Part shown: piece by piece, positions 9,056-19,140 of the stretch
Layout of the letters: each line of letters starts with the position of its first letter
How positions within the stretch are numbered: position 1 is the first letter of the stretch
From: JARBAU01 sp040414675
GTDB taxonomy: Archaea > Thermoproteota > Nitrososphaeria > Nitrososphaerales > Nitrososphaeraceae
Assembly: GCA_040414675.1 (NCBI GenBank)
Contig: JBEDUN010000021.1
Location: 62,001 to 126,000, forward strand
DNA length: 64,000 bases
Direction of reading: 5' to 3'
Notes under the pieces: generated by a model
The model's input: the letters and a program-made list of their open reading frames with translations, nothing else
The model's database searches: none
What the model was told of the DNA's origin: nothing
Made by a program: the position numbers and the translations under genes

Positions 9056-10513
9056 ATGGATCAGTCTAGAACTACTGCAAATAAGATGTCTCCAAATACT
9101 TCACACTCATCAGAAAAATCATTCCAAATGATCTCATTTAATTTTCCATTTGCACTTGCTCGAGATCAAATTGAAGCAGTAAATGCATGGGTATCATCCG
9201 ATTTCAAAGGAGCCATAGTATATAGTACTGGTACTGGCAAGACGGAAATAGCCCTTGAATGTGCAAAGAGAGCTGCTCAACTTGCTGATAAAAGGTCGAT
9301 AAAATTAGATCAAACCAATGAAAACTGGACTCGCAATCATCATTTAACTGCTGCCAATCGGTTCAATATCCTTTTTTTGGTACCTCGTATAGTATTGATC
9401 GAGCAGAATATCAAGAGGTTTATTAGTTATGGCTTAGCCAAAGAATACATTGGAACCTATTTTGGAGAACGGAAACAAATTCGTCAGATTACTATCGGGA
9501 CATATCACAGCATAGTAAATAACCTTGATCTAATTTATGGTTTTGATATGGTAATATTTGACGAGGTACACTTAGTAAGCGATACTGCTACTGTATTAAG
9601 AGGAATATTTGATATAGTAAAAGCTGCATTAAATCTGAGGACCAATCCTAAACCATGGGCTTTATTGGGCTTAACGGCAACCATCGATGAAACAGATCCT
9701 AAATATAATACCATCTTATCGCTTATGCCCGTTGTAAAAAAATACATGATAAACGAAGCGGTGGTGGATAAAAGATTGGCAAGACCAGTAGTCATCCCAA
9801 TTAAGGTTGACCTAACTTCAGAAGAGAGAAAAATTTATGATAGGTGCACATTCGATATCAGAAAAGTTTCGCGTTACCTTAGAGCCTCCAACCCTAGTGT
9901 TATTGCATCAATACTTGGAAGCGGAGGAGTCAGATCTAGACTGGCAAGAAGCTGGTTCGACGAGGTCAGAAAGAGAAAAAACTTGATCAATTGTGCCGAA
10001 AATAAGCTTTCCATGGCGTGTGATATTATATCAAAACATCCTTATGAAAGGATAATGGTATTCAGCGAGACAATAGATTCAATTCAGAAGTTAAGAGAAA
10101 TGCTGTTAAAAAAGAAGGGGATAAATTCCATGACGATAGATAGTACACTCAATACTAATGAAAGGGAAAAGATATTATCAGTGTGGGGTAAGGAATTTTA
10201 TCCGTTACTCTCAGTACACACGCTAGAAGTAGGGTATAATGTACCAGAGGTAAGAATAGCATTAATATTAGCAACAACATCAAATATGAACCAAGTTGTA
10301 CAAAGAATAGGCAGGGTAATCAGAAAGACAGAACAGAAGGATACTGCATTGATATATACTATATACCTTTCGCAAACTCATGATTCTAGCACTTTAAAAA
10401 TGGTAAAGCAAGCGACCGAAATAGATATAGAAGAAGACAAGAAGACAAGAAGACAGGAAAGTGATGACGAAATTCCTAAACATAGTCGAGGTTTAGACAA
10501 ATATTTCTTTTAG
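9056..10513 (+). CDS. SF2 DEAH/DEVH-box helicase, XPB/RecG-like ATPase core
   Basis: An ATP-driven nucleic-acid translocase or helicase. Motif I STGTGKTE is at residues 57-64, motif II DEVH at 169-172, motif III LTAT at 206-209. The second RecA domain carries VFSETIDSIQKL and ends with the motif VI-like VVQRIGRVIRK. Unlike the XPB gene at 41.2 kb it has no clear RED motif, and its motif III is followed by DETD. Length of 485 aa is compact, without accessory domains apart from a polar N-terminus (1-25). It stands alone. Likely in DNA repair or R-loop processing, but the substrate cannot be deduced. Confidence 0.82.
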   Translation: MDQSRTTANKMSPNTSHSSEKSFQMISFNFPFALARDQIEAVNAWVSSDFKGAIVYSTGTGKTEIALECAKRAAQLADKRSIKLDQTNENWTRNHHLTAANRFNILFLVPRIVLIEQNIKRFISYGLAKEYIGTYFGERKQIRQITIGTYHSIVNNLDLIYGFDMVIFDEVHLVSDTATVLRGIFDIVKAALNLRTNPKPWALLGLTATIDETDPKYNTILSLMPVVKKYMINEAVVDKRLARPVVIPIKVDLTSEERKIYDRCTFDIRKVSRYLRASNPSVIASILGSGGVRSRLARSWFDEVRKRKNLINCAENKLSMACDIISKHPYERIMVFSETIDSIQKLREMLLKKKGINSMTIDSTLNTNEREKILSVWGKEFYPLLSVHTLEVGYNVPEVRIALILATTSNMNQVVQRIGRVIRKTEQKDTALIYTIYLSQTHDSSTLKMVKQATEIDIEEDKKTRRQESDDEIPKHSRGLDKYFF

Positions 10514-10627
10514 CTTTTCAATGCTTTAAATTAGAAATACCATTGTGTTTGACTAAAACGAATGTTAGATGTGAAGAAATTGTAGGTAATGTTAAACTGC
10601 TAGGCAGATGATTAAGATATCACACAT

Positions 10628-10978
10628 TCATCTTACTCTTAGAAATTTACTGGACATTGTTGCGTCACACTGTTGCTTAGCAAACTGATCTGCAGCGATT
10701 GAGGAGTTTAAACAAATCTGTTTCATAGATAATAATTGTTGGGAATTAGTAGCCGGTGATGAATTATTAATAGAGTTGGTTACATTATTGAAGACAGCTT
10801 TATTTGAATCAATGTGATTTGTGCCATTGTCAGGAGCATTAGTACTATTATTTCGGCTAAAGAAGGAGTTTGCAAGGTTTTCTATAAACGAATCGGAATT
10901 TGCTTCTTGTTGCGAGTACAGGAGCAAGCCACTTATCATTATAGAGAGTGTTAACGTTGTTATAAAGAAAATATTCAA
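10628..10978 (-). CDS. Small exported Asn/Ser-rich protein (116 aa)
   Basis: An N-terminal signal peptide or anchor is clear (NIFFITTLTLSIMISGLLLYS). Several N-x-S/T sequons follow (NNST, NGT, NVT, NSINNSS), so the exported part may be N-glycosylated. Two cysteines near the C-terminus (ICLNSS, KQQCDA) could pair. Not recognised; resembles the many lineage-specific secreted proteins of Nitrososphaerales only in style. Confidence 0.55.
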   Translation of the reverse strand: MNIFFITTLTLSIMISGLLLYSQQEANSDSFIENLANSFFSRNNSTNAPDNGTNHIDSNKAVFNNVTNSINNSSPATNSQQLLSMKQICLNSSIAADQFAKQQCDATMSSKFLRVR

Positions 10979-11420
10979 AGTAGGGTAGATTATGTTGCTA
11001 TTGCTTATCTATATTACCATAGAGCTATAATATGAGGTCATAGAATGCAACTTGGAGCTGCTTTTGGAACATGTAGATCTCAGCAATTTATATTGATTTG
11101 ACACGCCAAAGAAATAGAGTTTTTCTGACTCGATAATCAGATGCTGAATGCGAATCAGGTAGATTTGATTGTTGATCAATATTAATCCAATCTCCCCAAT
11201 AAATGAAACTTAAGATAAAGATCTGATAAAAATTAGGAAATATCTGACAATTAAATTTACACATTAGGATTAAGAGAAATCAATGTTATAGATATGCTGT
11301 CAGCCTGAAGTGTATTTCGATAATAAATCGACTATCTAAATTTGGTTTAAACAAAAGATCTATAGATATATTCTAAGTCTTGGATATAAATCTCATATAG
11401 GATTCTTAAAGACAGACAAG
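10979..11420. other. Intergenic spacer
   Basis: AT-rich; no protein-like frame or repeat seen. Confidence 0.5.
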
Positions 11421-11837
11421 TTAATTCAGTATAGTACTCAATAATCCCATCAAATGTTCACTTTCGAACGGTTTCCTCAAAATATAACAAGAGGTTTTAT
11501 CAGAATCGAGAGACAAGTCGCTGCTAATCAAATCATGATGGATCACGCCTGAACTAAGTAGATATATTTTAACACTATGATTTATTTTTTTAATTCTCTG
11601 ATAAAGATCAAAATTGTTCATATATGACATTGCCAAATCTAGCAACACTAAGTCATATATTCCAGATGCAACTCGGTTTAATGCGGCAGTTGGATCCTTT
11701 AGGGAATCTACTTCGAATCCGTTATTTCGGAGTACAGTCATTAGTGTTAAATAGATATCACTTTCATCTATATTCTTTGTATCGTCAAGAATCATAATTT
11801 TGCTATTTCTCATTATATGATGTTCTCCGATCATCAT
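11421..11837 (-). CDS. Single-domain response regulator (receiver only)
   Basis: A CheY-like receiver without output domain. Acidic pair D18-D19 in KIMILDDT, phospho-acceptor D67 in LVLLDLAM, Thr/Ser switch in YLLSSG and the conserved Lys in ILRKPF. The usual DxxMP loop is altered to DLAMSY, without the proline. The likely start is Met9 (11813, MRNSKIMIL) because receivers start right at this strand. It probably takes phosphate from a membrane kinase elsewhere and signals through protein contacts. The nearest kinase in the window is at 61.7 kb. Confidence 0.82.
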   Translation of the reverse strand: MMIGEHHIMRNSKIMILDDTKNIDESDIYLTLMTVLRNNGFEVDSLKDPTAALNRVASGIYDLVLLDLAMSYMNNFDLYQRIKKINHSVKIYLLSSGVIHHDLISSDLSLDSDKTSCYILRKPFESEHLMGLLSTILN

Positions 11838-12870
11838 ACAGAAAGATTATTCCATTAATAGAAACCACATTCAAGCACTCCTGTTGAGGATTGATATTAT
11901 GAATGTTAGGTTCGATATAGGGATTAGAATATAGCCAATTTACTTCCAATCCTAGACATAGTGCAGTTAAATTTTTCGAAACAGATGTCAAATTATTAGA
12001 CATGAATTTGACTTCTTGTCGTCAAACTAATATACTAACTTTAGTATAATTCGATTGTGATTTAGTATTAAACTAGCTTATCATCCATTTGTGCCGACAA
12101 CCAAATCATCGCTACATACATCATATTCACAATTCGATCTAAGAAAATTATTCAGTAGTGAGATGAAGGGGTAATAACATTGCATGACAAAGTATTCTAG
12201 ACATCGATATTTCAAAGTTAGCTACAATCCAGAATCAAAAGATGCGCATTAGAAATCCGAATATAAGAGTTTGTAGTTGCTTCGAAGATTCTATACGAAG
12301 ATTATGATTGATAATTAGTCAGCTTGAGCCCCATTTAAATTTTTAAAATAAATACATAATTTTTGATGAAATGCCTAACTTGGAAATTAGTCTTAGATAA
12401 AATTGCAAACATCTATGCTAGATTTCAAACCAATTCTATGAATACGAAATCAAATGGCACGTTTGTCAATTGCGCGTATATCCAAAATTACAAACAAACA
12501 ATAAAGTGGAACAGGCCATTAACCATCGAAATTTTGCCATGATGCTATGTCGAAATCGAGCAATATAATCCGCAAGAATGGTAAAAGACAAGGTTTGCAA
12601 AAAAAATGGAAGTAGAAACCTTTACAATACTGTGATCTAGTTGAACAACATCACAAACAACCTACCTGTCGGACCTGCTCGAATCTACACACACTCGATT
12701 GATTCCAGATTAGTTTTCTTGAGATGGTACACGGTCTAATAAGGAACATATATCATCTAAAAGAATTATTTAATTGATTAAGCATATTTTATGAATGATT
12801 GTGTACAACAAAGATGCCAATGCAAGTTATGAGATAGAACTAAAGCATGTGCCTATAGTGCTTCTCTGAT
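11838..12870. other. Gene-free stretch, about 1 kb
   Basis: No intact gene. A 66-codon minus frame (11803-12003) overlaps the receiver gene in another frame and was not accepted. Near 12565-12770 the plus strand reads like broken protein (for example TCRTCSNLHTL) with in-frame stops, so part of it may be a relic. Confidence 0.5.
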
Positions 12871-13008
12871 TTATGCCACTTCATAAATACCAAACAAAAT
12901 AGATTCTCGTTCGGTATTGAATGGTACTAACTCTGGTTCTGCAGTGACTAGATTCATAACTATTTGTACTAGTGAAATTTTGTTCAGTTTCTTATATATT
13001 TCTAACTG
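12871..13008 (-). pseudogene. Decayed coding relic, unknown family
   Basis: A 45-codon minus-strand frame without start reads like genuine protein: LEIYKKLNKISLVQIV, then AEPELVPFNTE and SILFGIYEVA before TAA at 12871. Upstream fragments in shifted frames also look coding (GNYLLIDAITHS; near 13050-13190 VIDFGYTTISNKSI and SGNNASGMSLVVYL). A 79-codon plus-strand frame across here (12972-13211) is interpreted as its shadow. Family not recognised. Confidence 0.35.
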
Positions 13009-13207
13009 TGAGTAATGGCATCAATCAAGAGATAATTTCCCATTTAGTGTACAGCAGATTGATACAGGTACCAATTCAGAGATATACTACTAGACTCATG
13101 CCAGAGGCATTGTTACCACTTGAAATAGTGATACTCTTGTTAGAGATAGTAGTGTATCCAAAGTCAATGACACTCAAGTATATGTGTTCCTGTCACGTAT
13201 TAAGATA

Positions 13208-13940
13208 TTAGCCAACACCTCTTTTGAATAAGACATAGGTCGCTGGCACTGCAATCAACATGACTTGAGCTAGGTATGGTGAGCCAATTGCAGTAATTGC
13301 GCAAGCCAGCGACGAGAATTGCATTGCAATTAGGACAAAACAAGTATTTTACCTCGACTTAACTATGTTCCTTAACACATAATATAAGAATGCAGCAGGA
13401 CAACGTATGCTTTAATCGAAAAGGGATTTTTTTAGACAATCATACATAAATCCAGTAATAATGTCCGGGGATAGAAAAGAATTTGGAGATTCTCAGTTTC
13501 ACAATCATCGGTTGCTTGGTGTTGTCTATTCTTAATTCTGTCTGTAGCATATGGCTTGAGATGGCTGATTGTCAGAACCAAATCATATATCTTTCCTTCT
13601 ACAAACTAGTATGTGACTATACTTAAGAATGCATATTCAAAATCAACATTGGTCTTTGGTATCCCAATATCCAAGTTCACTGTGAACGATAAAACAAGTA
13701 AAATGATTGAAATACACTTGGACTATTTAAACCAAGTTTAAAAATAGCCGTATATCGTTTAACCTCAATACCAAAACAGACACGTTCTAGTTCGTCACTA
13801 ATTCTTCTTTTGACGTCCGGAAATGCACTCGAAGTAAACAAATTGTCTTGTGTTATTCAGCGGATCTACAGTATTAACATAGAATCTGTCTCCACATAAT
13901 TTCATTCATCTTTTTCCTGCAACATCGTATCGCATCGCAT
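13208..13940 (-). pseudogene. Decayed membrane-protein gene (several frames, internal stops)
   Basis: Consecutive minus-strand pieces read as one broken gene. From the 5' end: GDRFYVNTVDPLNNTRQF (near 13860-13900), FPDVKRRISDELERV (near 13790-13830), then an 81-codon frame at 13432-13674 (DIGIPKTNVDFEYAF, one internal TAG, then KIYDLVLTISHLKPYA). A hydrophobic C-terminal piece (SLACAITAIGSPYLAQVM, then YVLFKRGVG) ends at TAA 13208-13210. Stops and shifts between pieces rule out an intact product. Original function unknown; joining the pieces into one gene is inference. Confidence 0.35.
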
Positions 13941-14168
13941 CCTAAATTTACAAGTAGAGAATGTACCAGAGATAGAAATGGTTCAGCCTATATTAGAATA
14001 TTGATCTAAATCTCATCTTCTTGACAGACTAATCAGTCAAGACATCCCTAGACTTTTCCTTCTTTGCTTAGTAGTATTTTGATAGTTTACACTATGTTAC
14101 GGCAAAACTATAATATCTTCAGTGACCAATTGGTGGTAATTCATAAAGTTTGCAACTTGTCATTTGCC

Positions 14169-14540
14169 TTAAATCATGACAAGATCATCTACAGGTGAAA
14201 TCATGACAACTGCTTTCTCGCCTGCCATAGCCCTTTTCATTCTCTCAACGACTTGATCAACACTATCAGAATAAACCACAGTGGCCACAACTTTCCTGGT
14301 TGTATAAGCAAGTTCAAACGTGCCACTTCCCCTGCCGGATGCAATTCGTTCCTTCTCCTTCGTAGCCCCCTTTACATCGTAAATTGTTGCTTCTAGCCCC
14401 ATTTCTTTAAGTGAAGCGATAATTTCCGCGACATGTTCGGGCTTTACGATGACAGCAAGTCTCTTCATATTTTTTGATTTATTGCCAGGCTTTTCGGAGT
14501 AAGCCACTTCAAATGGTAGCGTCGGTTCGTCCCCAACCAT
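14169..14540 (-). CDS. P-II family nitrogen regulatory protein (GlnB/GlnK-like)
   Basis: A trimeric sensor of 2-oxoglutarate and ATP/ADP that controls nitrogen metabolism. The fold is clear from KRLAVIVKPEHVAEIIASL, GLEATIYDVKG, a T-loop segment with GRGSGTFELAYTTRKVVA, and DSVDQVVERMKRAMAGEKAV. The frame starts at 14540, but the usual N-terminus corresponds to Met25 (14468, MKRLAV), which is the likelier start. The T-loop is divergent: the classical uridylylated Tyr context is not present. No amt gene is adjacent, so it is a stand-alone P-II, as is common in ammonia-oxidising archaea, which have several. Confidence 0.85.
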   Translation of the reverse strand: MVGDEPTLPFEVAYSEKPGNKSKNMKRLAVIVKPEHVAEIIASLKEMGLEATIYDVKGATKEKERIASGRGSGTFELAYTTRKVVATVVYSDSVDQVVERMKRAMAGEKAVVMISPVDDLVMI

Positions 14541-14927
14541 ATCAGTAGTTAGTGTAATAGAGATAGAAAAATTTTATGTTAGCTAGATCTTTGAATATGA
14601 GCAGCCATTTAAAACCAGACCTTCGAATTTCCATTCATATTATTTAGATTTTTGAGGGATTTTGTCAACAATAGAGCCTCTTCAATCTCCAATTATTCAA
14701 TTGATTCTAAAAATGATAATAATAACAATTATGAATCATATTCGAATCATCTATTCATTTTAGCTTATGTTTACAGCCTTGACTAATTTTTTTATCTTCT
14801 ATAGAAGAAAAGGCTAAGTCTATGTTACCCGCGCGGTTACTAACATTTAACTAATCTGCTGAAACTCTTGTTCTACCATCTAGATTAGGTGCAGTTAAAT
14901 GCACAATTATTTTTTTAATGATAGGTC
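14541..14927. other. Intergenic spacer
   Basis: AT-rich, no protein-like frame. CCCGCGCGG near 14828-14836 is a small GC palindrome in an otherwise AT-rich stretch. Confidence 0.5.
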
Positions 14928-15254
14928 TTAGTCAAGTGTGTTTAATTGCTTTTGGATGCGCGTTTTGTTGTTATGGTTGTCCGTTTTGGAATCTCCTGCC
15001 ATATGTTCGACTTTTTTGGCATTTGTGGTCTCAAGTTTTCCGTGATAACCAAATCTCAAGTCTGTGCTACCGTAGCTTCTCGTTTCATCTGTAACATCAC
15101 CAGGGATTGTCTCTCGGTGAATCCTCTCTGGATATTCGATTTTTATATTAGGAATAATCTCTTCTTTGCTCACTTCTAGATTCCTGAATATGCCCTTATT
15201 GGAACTGCCAAAGAGTGATTCCCCTCCGAATAGAAATCGAAGTAAATTCATCAT
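14928..15254 (-). CDS. Hypothetical protein (108 aa)
   Basis: Polar, charged protein without recognisable domain. The N-terminus MMNLLRFLFGGESLFG is hydrophobic, the rest is rich in Lys, Glu, Thr and Asn (IIPNIKIEYPERIHRE, VTDETRSYGSTD) and looks largely disordered. It ends about 390 nt before the P-II gene on the same strand. Accepted on codon pattern only; a plus-strand frame over the same stretch is considered its shadow. Confidence 0.4.
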   Translation of the reverse strand: MMNLLRFLFGGESLFGSSNKGIFRNLEVSKEEIIPNIKIEYPERIHRETIPGDVTDETRSYGSTDLRFGYHGKLETTNAKKVEHMAGDSKTDNHNNKTRIQKQLNTLD

Positions 15255-15781
15255 ACCAAGTATATACTATAAAACTTAGTTACATGAAACAAGATGTAAA
15301 AAATAAACTTCAAATTGGTCAAAAAACCAAGACAAATTTGTAACCCTCATGATTTTTCATCCTTGACGCCAGCATTAGAAATAATCTCGTGGCCGTGACT
15401 TCGACGTAAAGGCATTTCGCAACGATCTTTTAGCCAGAATAGTAGATGGAACAACTTCGGTTAATAATAGAATATTAAATAATATAGAATAATACAACAA
15501 CAACTAATTGTCTCTGCAAAAAATGGGTTGTTACAAGTACGATTGGCTAAATTTGGGGATTATTACGAAAGTATTTCTAGGCTCCGAACTTTTGGACTGA
15601 TAAGGCTATTGGTACTTGACATGTCGATCTGTGTCATGCTTAAATAAAAAAGTTATTCTAGCTTCACAATAAGGGGTTAAGTAATTCGAGGACAGTTATT
15701 CAGAATAGACCTATGACTTGTCAAATCTGAAGATCGTATAAATTGATAAGATTATAGATCCGAAAATTAAATGATATTTGA
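15255..15781. other. Intergenic spacer
   Basis: AT-rich; the left end holds the promoter of the hypothetical gene. No repeat or intact frame seen. Confidence 0.5.
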
Positions 15782-16756
15782 TTAATTCTTGTTATGATGA
15801 GAATTCTCATCGTTGTTTTTTGAATGACTATCTGATTGTAATTGAGTTGGACCTGATGAGACCGATGAATTATTATCAGTTGTAGGTGTGGAAAGGACAA
15901 AAGGAGTTTTAACTTCACTACCCATCGAGTTGTTAGGTCCTGGCATTGATTCATGATTTAGCCTATGATTCTCGGCACCAGTACCAGAGAGGGTAGCATC
16001 ATGATGACTCTTTTGTTCAATCCTTAATGGTTTACTAGACTCTTTCGTTAAAGCATAAGATGGATTTGATATTGTAGATTCGTGTTGTGTGGGAGATGAC
16101 AACTGCGTCTTATTCGTATTGCTACTAGTTGAATTTGAGCTATTCTTCAATTCAGACTGCTGGACATGCGAAGTTGAAGAAGTCGATGAGCTAGTGAAAT
16201 TTACGCTATAATATTTTGTCAAATTCATTGGTCTATCAATGCAAGTTAATTTTGCGGTAGCCTTGTTGCTGGATCCAGCCTTAAGCGTCGCATATTTATC
16301 GCCAAGAGGGAATTTCCATGTTGAATAGTCATTTGTACCTTTTTGACCTGTTCCAATAACACGTTGATATGGCTTTATATTATTTACAATTATTGAAACT
16401 TGGCAATCTCGATTATCATATGTAGACGTACCAATTAAAGTGAGATTTTTATCACCAGTAACCCTTTGTCCCTGAGCGGGAGACGTGATTTTTACTCCCT
16501 GTGGTTTAGACTTTACCAACATGGTTGCTTTAGACCCTTTCTCAATATTGCTACTTTGTGCATACGATAAGCCAATTAATAATTGAGAACCTATCAGCAT
16601 CAAACAGATGTTAGCTGTCAAGATTAATGAGAACGTCCTAAAATTCAAAGCTAAGGAGATGATGACATCAAGACTATAAAATGTAGGATATGAATAGAAG
16701 TTGATAAAAGGGCTTACATGTAACCATCTAATCACGACATGAGAATCAATTGGCAT
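15782..16756 (-). CDS. Exported Ser/Thr/Asn-rich protein with beta-sandwich-like N-terminal domain
   Basis: The frame runs from 16756, but a signal peptide ending in LLIGLSYAQ implies a start nearer TTG 16648 or ATG 16600. The mature N-terminal domain (about 75-190) has GVKITSPAQGQRV, GTSTYDNRDCQVSIIVN and DYSTWKFPLG, a pattern of repeated thaumarchaeal cell-surface beta-sandwich modules, with two cysteines (DCQV, LTCID) that may pair. The remainder (190-324) is low-complexity Ser/Thr/Asn/His, probably a glycosylated stalk. Likely a surface or matrix protein; the ligand is unknown. Confidence 0.65.
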   Translation of the reverse strand: MPIDSHVVIRWLHVSPFINFYSYPTFYSLDVIISLALNFRTFSLILTANICLMLIGSQLLIGLSYAQSSNIEKGSKATMLVKSKPQGVKITSPAQGQRVTGDKNLTLIGTSTYDNRDCQVSIIVNNIKPYQRVIGTGQKGTNDYSTWKFPLGDKYATLKAGSSNKATAKLTCIDRPMNLTKYYSVNFTSSSTSSTSHVQQSELKNSSNSTSSNTNKTQLSSPTQHESTISNPSYALTKESSKPLRIEQKSHHDATLSGTGAENHRLNHESMPGPNNSMGSEVKTPFVLSTPTTDNNSSVSSGPTQLQSDSHSKNNDENSHHNKN

Positions 16757-16918
16757 TGCAATTTTAGGAATGAATTACAACCATAAACCTTTATTTTGTC
16801 AAGACCTCATTGATTTATCTAGATGCAGCTGCTGTTGGTCTTATATCTTGAATCGCTCATAGTATCATTTGATAGCACTAGACCTTATTTTTAGGACCGA
16901 TACTTGCTAACATAAAAC

Positions 16919-17404
16919 CTACTTTACTATCATGACAGGGCAAGAAGCGTGAGTTAACACAGAGGAGGCAACACTTCCAAGCAATACTTTCTTAAAGGTA
17001 GACCTACCCTTCGTGCCAATCACTATTAAATCAACGTTATTGTTCTCCGCATAGGTTAGGATTTCGTTAGCAACTGATTTGGTACCAACAAGTACTTCGG
17101 ATTGTATACCAATTTTCTTGACATCACCTGTCTGCCGTTCCTTAATCTTGTTAAACCATTCTTGAGCTTCCAAACTGGCTAACTCAACCGCACCTTTGAC
17201 CGGACTTGGGATCTCCGGATCAACTCTGTCCGTTAAATCATCGTATCTGATGTCTTGTGGCAATACATGAATTGCGATAATATTGGAAAGATTCTGTTGT
17301 TTGGCAATAGATATTGCCGAATCTGCAGCTCTTAAGGCAATCACAGATCCGTCAATCGCAACTAAAATTTTGGAAAAAAGATGCTTTTCGTTTATTCCTG
17401 ACAT
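16919..17404 (-). CDS. Universal stress protein (UspA family)
   Basis: A 161-aa single Usp domain. It begins ILVAIDGSVIALRAADSA, and the ATP-binding signature G-2x-G-9x-G-S is complete (G130, G133, G143, S144 in GTKGRSTFKKVLLGS), so it belongs to the nucleotide-binding branch. The end CPVMIVK is typical. Such proteins form cytoplasmic dimers linked to stress survival. It is a lone gene. The start at 17404 leaves a 10-residue lead before the first strand, normal for the family. Confidence 0.92.
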   Translation of the reverse strand: MSGINEKHLFSKILVAIDGSVIALRAADSAISIAKQQNLSNIIAIHVLPQDIRYDDLTDRVDPEIPSPVKGAVELASLEAQEWFNKIKERQTGDVKKIGIQSEVLVGTKSVANEILTYAENNNVDLIVIGTKGRSTFKKVLLGSVASSVLTHASCPVMIVK

Positions 17405-17755
17405 GTTGTCCTCACCATCTTAGCTATTGTAATCTCGAATATAATTGATAATATTATTTAGTTGAATATAGATTACTAATTTATGAAATTGGATTCTACA
17501 AAGATGGCTTGTTTTAGACCAAGGAAAACTGTAGATTAAATAATCAACATAGGATCTAAAAATAACCCGAGTCTTGTTGGACAGAGCATATTCGTTATGA
17601 AATCAAGAGAACTCCAGATTGGAATTTATCTAGCAAAGAAAATTATAAAATTTCTTATAATTAGATGAGATTGCTTCATGGCCTATCGCAAATCTAAAAT
17701 CACGAATCAAATCAGCCAAGTTGTATTGGATCAAATTTGAAATTCAACATTGGAA
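17405..17755. other. Intergenic spacer
   Basis: AT-rich; nothing protein-like or repeated seen. Confidence 0.5.
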
Positions 17756-18142
17756 TCATGTACTATTGGTTTTGTTTCTGATTCCATTTGAGATTGTAGA
17801 ATTCCTTGCGATTTCAGTACTTCTAATCTTGTAATATTGAGCGACTTTCCCATCGCTGCACGCATCTATAGGCTGGCCAGCGTGGTCCGCACATATCTTA
17901 TCAACTACGGGTCCTAATTGACCATCACAAGCAGCATATCCTTTTGGCAATGATTTCAAACAAAAGTTGACCACACCATTAAGTCGTGAGTTTATTAATG
18001 GTATGTTATTACTATTATTATTGTTACTAGGTGCCCTATTATAAAATGAAATAGCACCAGCAACTGCCGATGATAAAAGCACTCCCATGAGTATTAGAAC
18101 TACTAGTTTATTGCCCCGTATCATTACCGATGGCCGCCACAT
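17756..18142 (-). CDS. Exported small Cys-containing protein (128 aa)
   Basis: A signal anchor (KLVVLILMGVLLSSAVAGAI) is followed by an Asn-rich linker (SNNNNSNNIP) and a compact region with four cysteines: NFCLKS, AACDG, KICADH and DACSDG, suggesting two disulphides outside the membrane. The C-terminus has N-glycosylation sequons (NST, NKT, NST). No family is recognised. Same general type as the 10.6 kb protein. Confidence 0.6.
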   Translation of the reverse strand: MWRPSVMIRGNKLVVLILMGVLLSSAVAGAISFYNRAPSNNNNSNNIPLINSRLNGVVNFCLKSLPKGYAACDGQLGPVVDKICADHAGQPIDACSDGKVAQYYKIRSTEIARNSTISNGIRNKTNST

Positions 18143-18620
18143 TTAAGCATCAAGTAGCCTCATTAAATACATTTCTTACGAACTGGATGTTCTTACTTTT
18201 TTTCTGACTCTAGCATATAATGGTGGCATTAACTACAATTTGGCAGCAATAGGTAACCTTTAAAAATCAGGACAAGAAACTTTAGAATAATTAGAATTCC
18301 ATTTTCCCATAATAGATATTGATTAAACTAAACCTAACAGAAATTCATGTTCATATTGAGTATATCATAGTAATTAATCGATTACTAATGGGTTATAATT
18401 TTCTACTCGAAAAAGATCATTTTCCAGTGAATCGAATCCTTTCCGATTCATTGGCATTAATAAACAATGTTAACACTCTTTGATGTTTTTTAATTTTATA
18501 GACTTAAACAAAAATGGTATATAAATTAGTTAATTTGTTATCCTAATCTCTTCACCTAGAATGCTCTGAATATATTACTCATGCACTTATAATTGGATTT
18601 ACTTATTATAATCGATGGTG
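18143..18620. other. Intergenic spacer
   Basis: AT-rich with an imperfect inverted repeat around 18424-18450 (GTGAATCGAATCC and GATTCATTGGC). No gene-like frame. Confidence 0.5.
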
Positions 18621-18902
18621 TCATTTTAGCAAGTAATTCATTATCATGAAGGTAGATTTTATGAAATGAATATGTGTTCCCTCATTTGCTATTTCTTTAT
18701 TATTTATATCAATGACAATAATTGCTGTTAGACTTGCGTTGGTAATTTTGTTACCCCCTGGTATTATATTAATTGCATGGACAACTTCATTGTCGACATT
18801 AATTTTATGAATATCGAAGCAGGACAAGATTCCTTCTGACAATAACATCTCAAATTTTTCATCAAATATATCATAAAATGTATAGGCGAGTTTTATCTCC
18901 AA
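18621..18902 (-). CDS. Hypothetical protein (93 aa)
   Basis: A mixed-composition protein without recognisable motif; two Met-rich hydrophobic ends and a beta-like middle (ASLTAIIVIDINNKEI). The frame uses AT-rich codons typical of both gene and spacer in this genome, so it may not be expressed. Confidence 0.35.
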   Translation of the reverse strand: MEIKLAYTFYDIFDEKFEMLLSEGILSCFDIHKINVDNEVVHAINIIPGGNKITNASLTAIIVIDINNKEIANEGTHIHFIKSTFMIMNYLLK

Positions 18903-19140
18903 TATATACCACGCTATTTCAGATAATGTCTGAGTTGATTTTTTCCTGGTATAAAATTGATTGAATCAGGTTTATTTAACTAATTCGTTCCTATTAAAGT
19001 TCTTGCAAGATTCACTTTTTTGCTTATTCAAGATTAGGTGACTGCTTTGGCATAAAGCATTGTTCACATGTTACAATTAAACTCAGGACTTAACTTTGTT
19101 AAATATTATTTATATTGATACATTTTATGTAATACTGATA

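Noticed and set aside
11803..12003. 66-codon minus-strand frame upstream of the receiver gene
   Set aside because: Overlaps the receiver gene start in another frame and shows no motif.
12972..13211. 79-codon plus-strand frame
   Set aside because: Antisense to better protein-like relics on the minus strand; random composition.
15721..15954. 77-codon minus-strand frame
   Set aside because: Overlaps the 3' end of the Ser/Thr-rich gene in another frame, with random composition.
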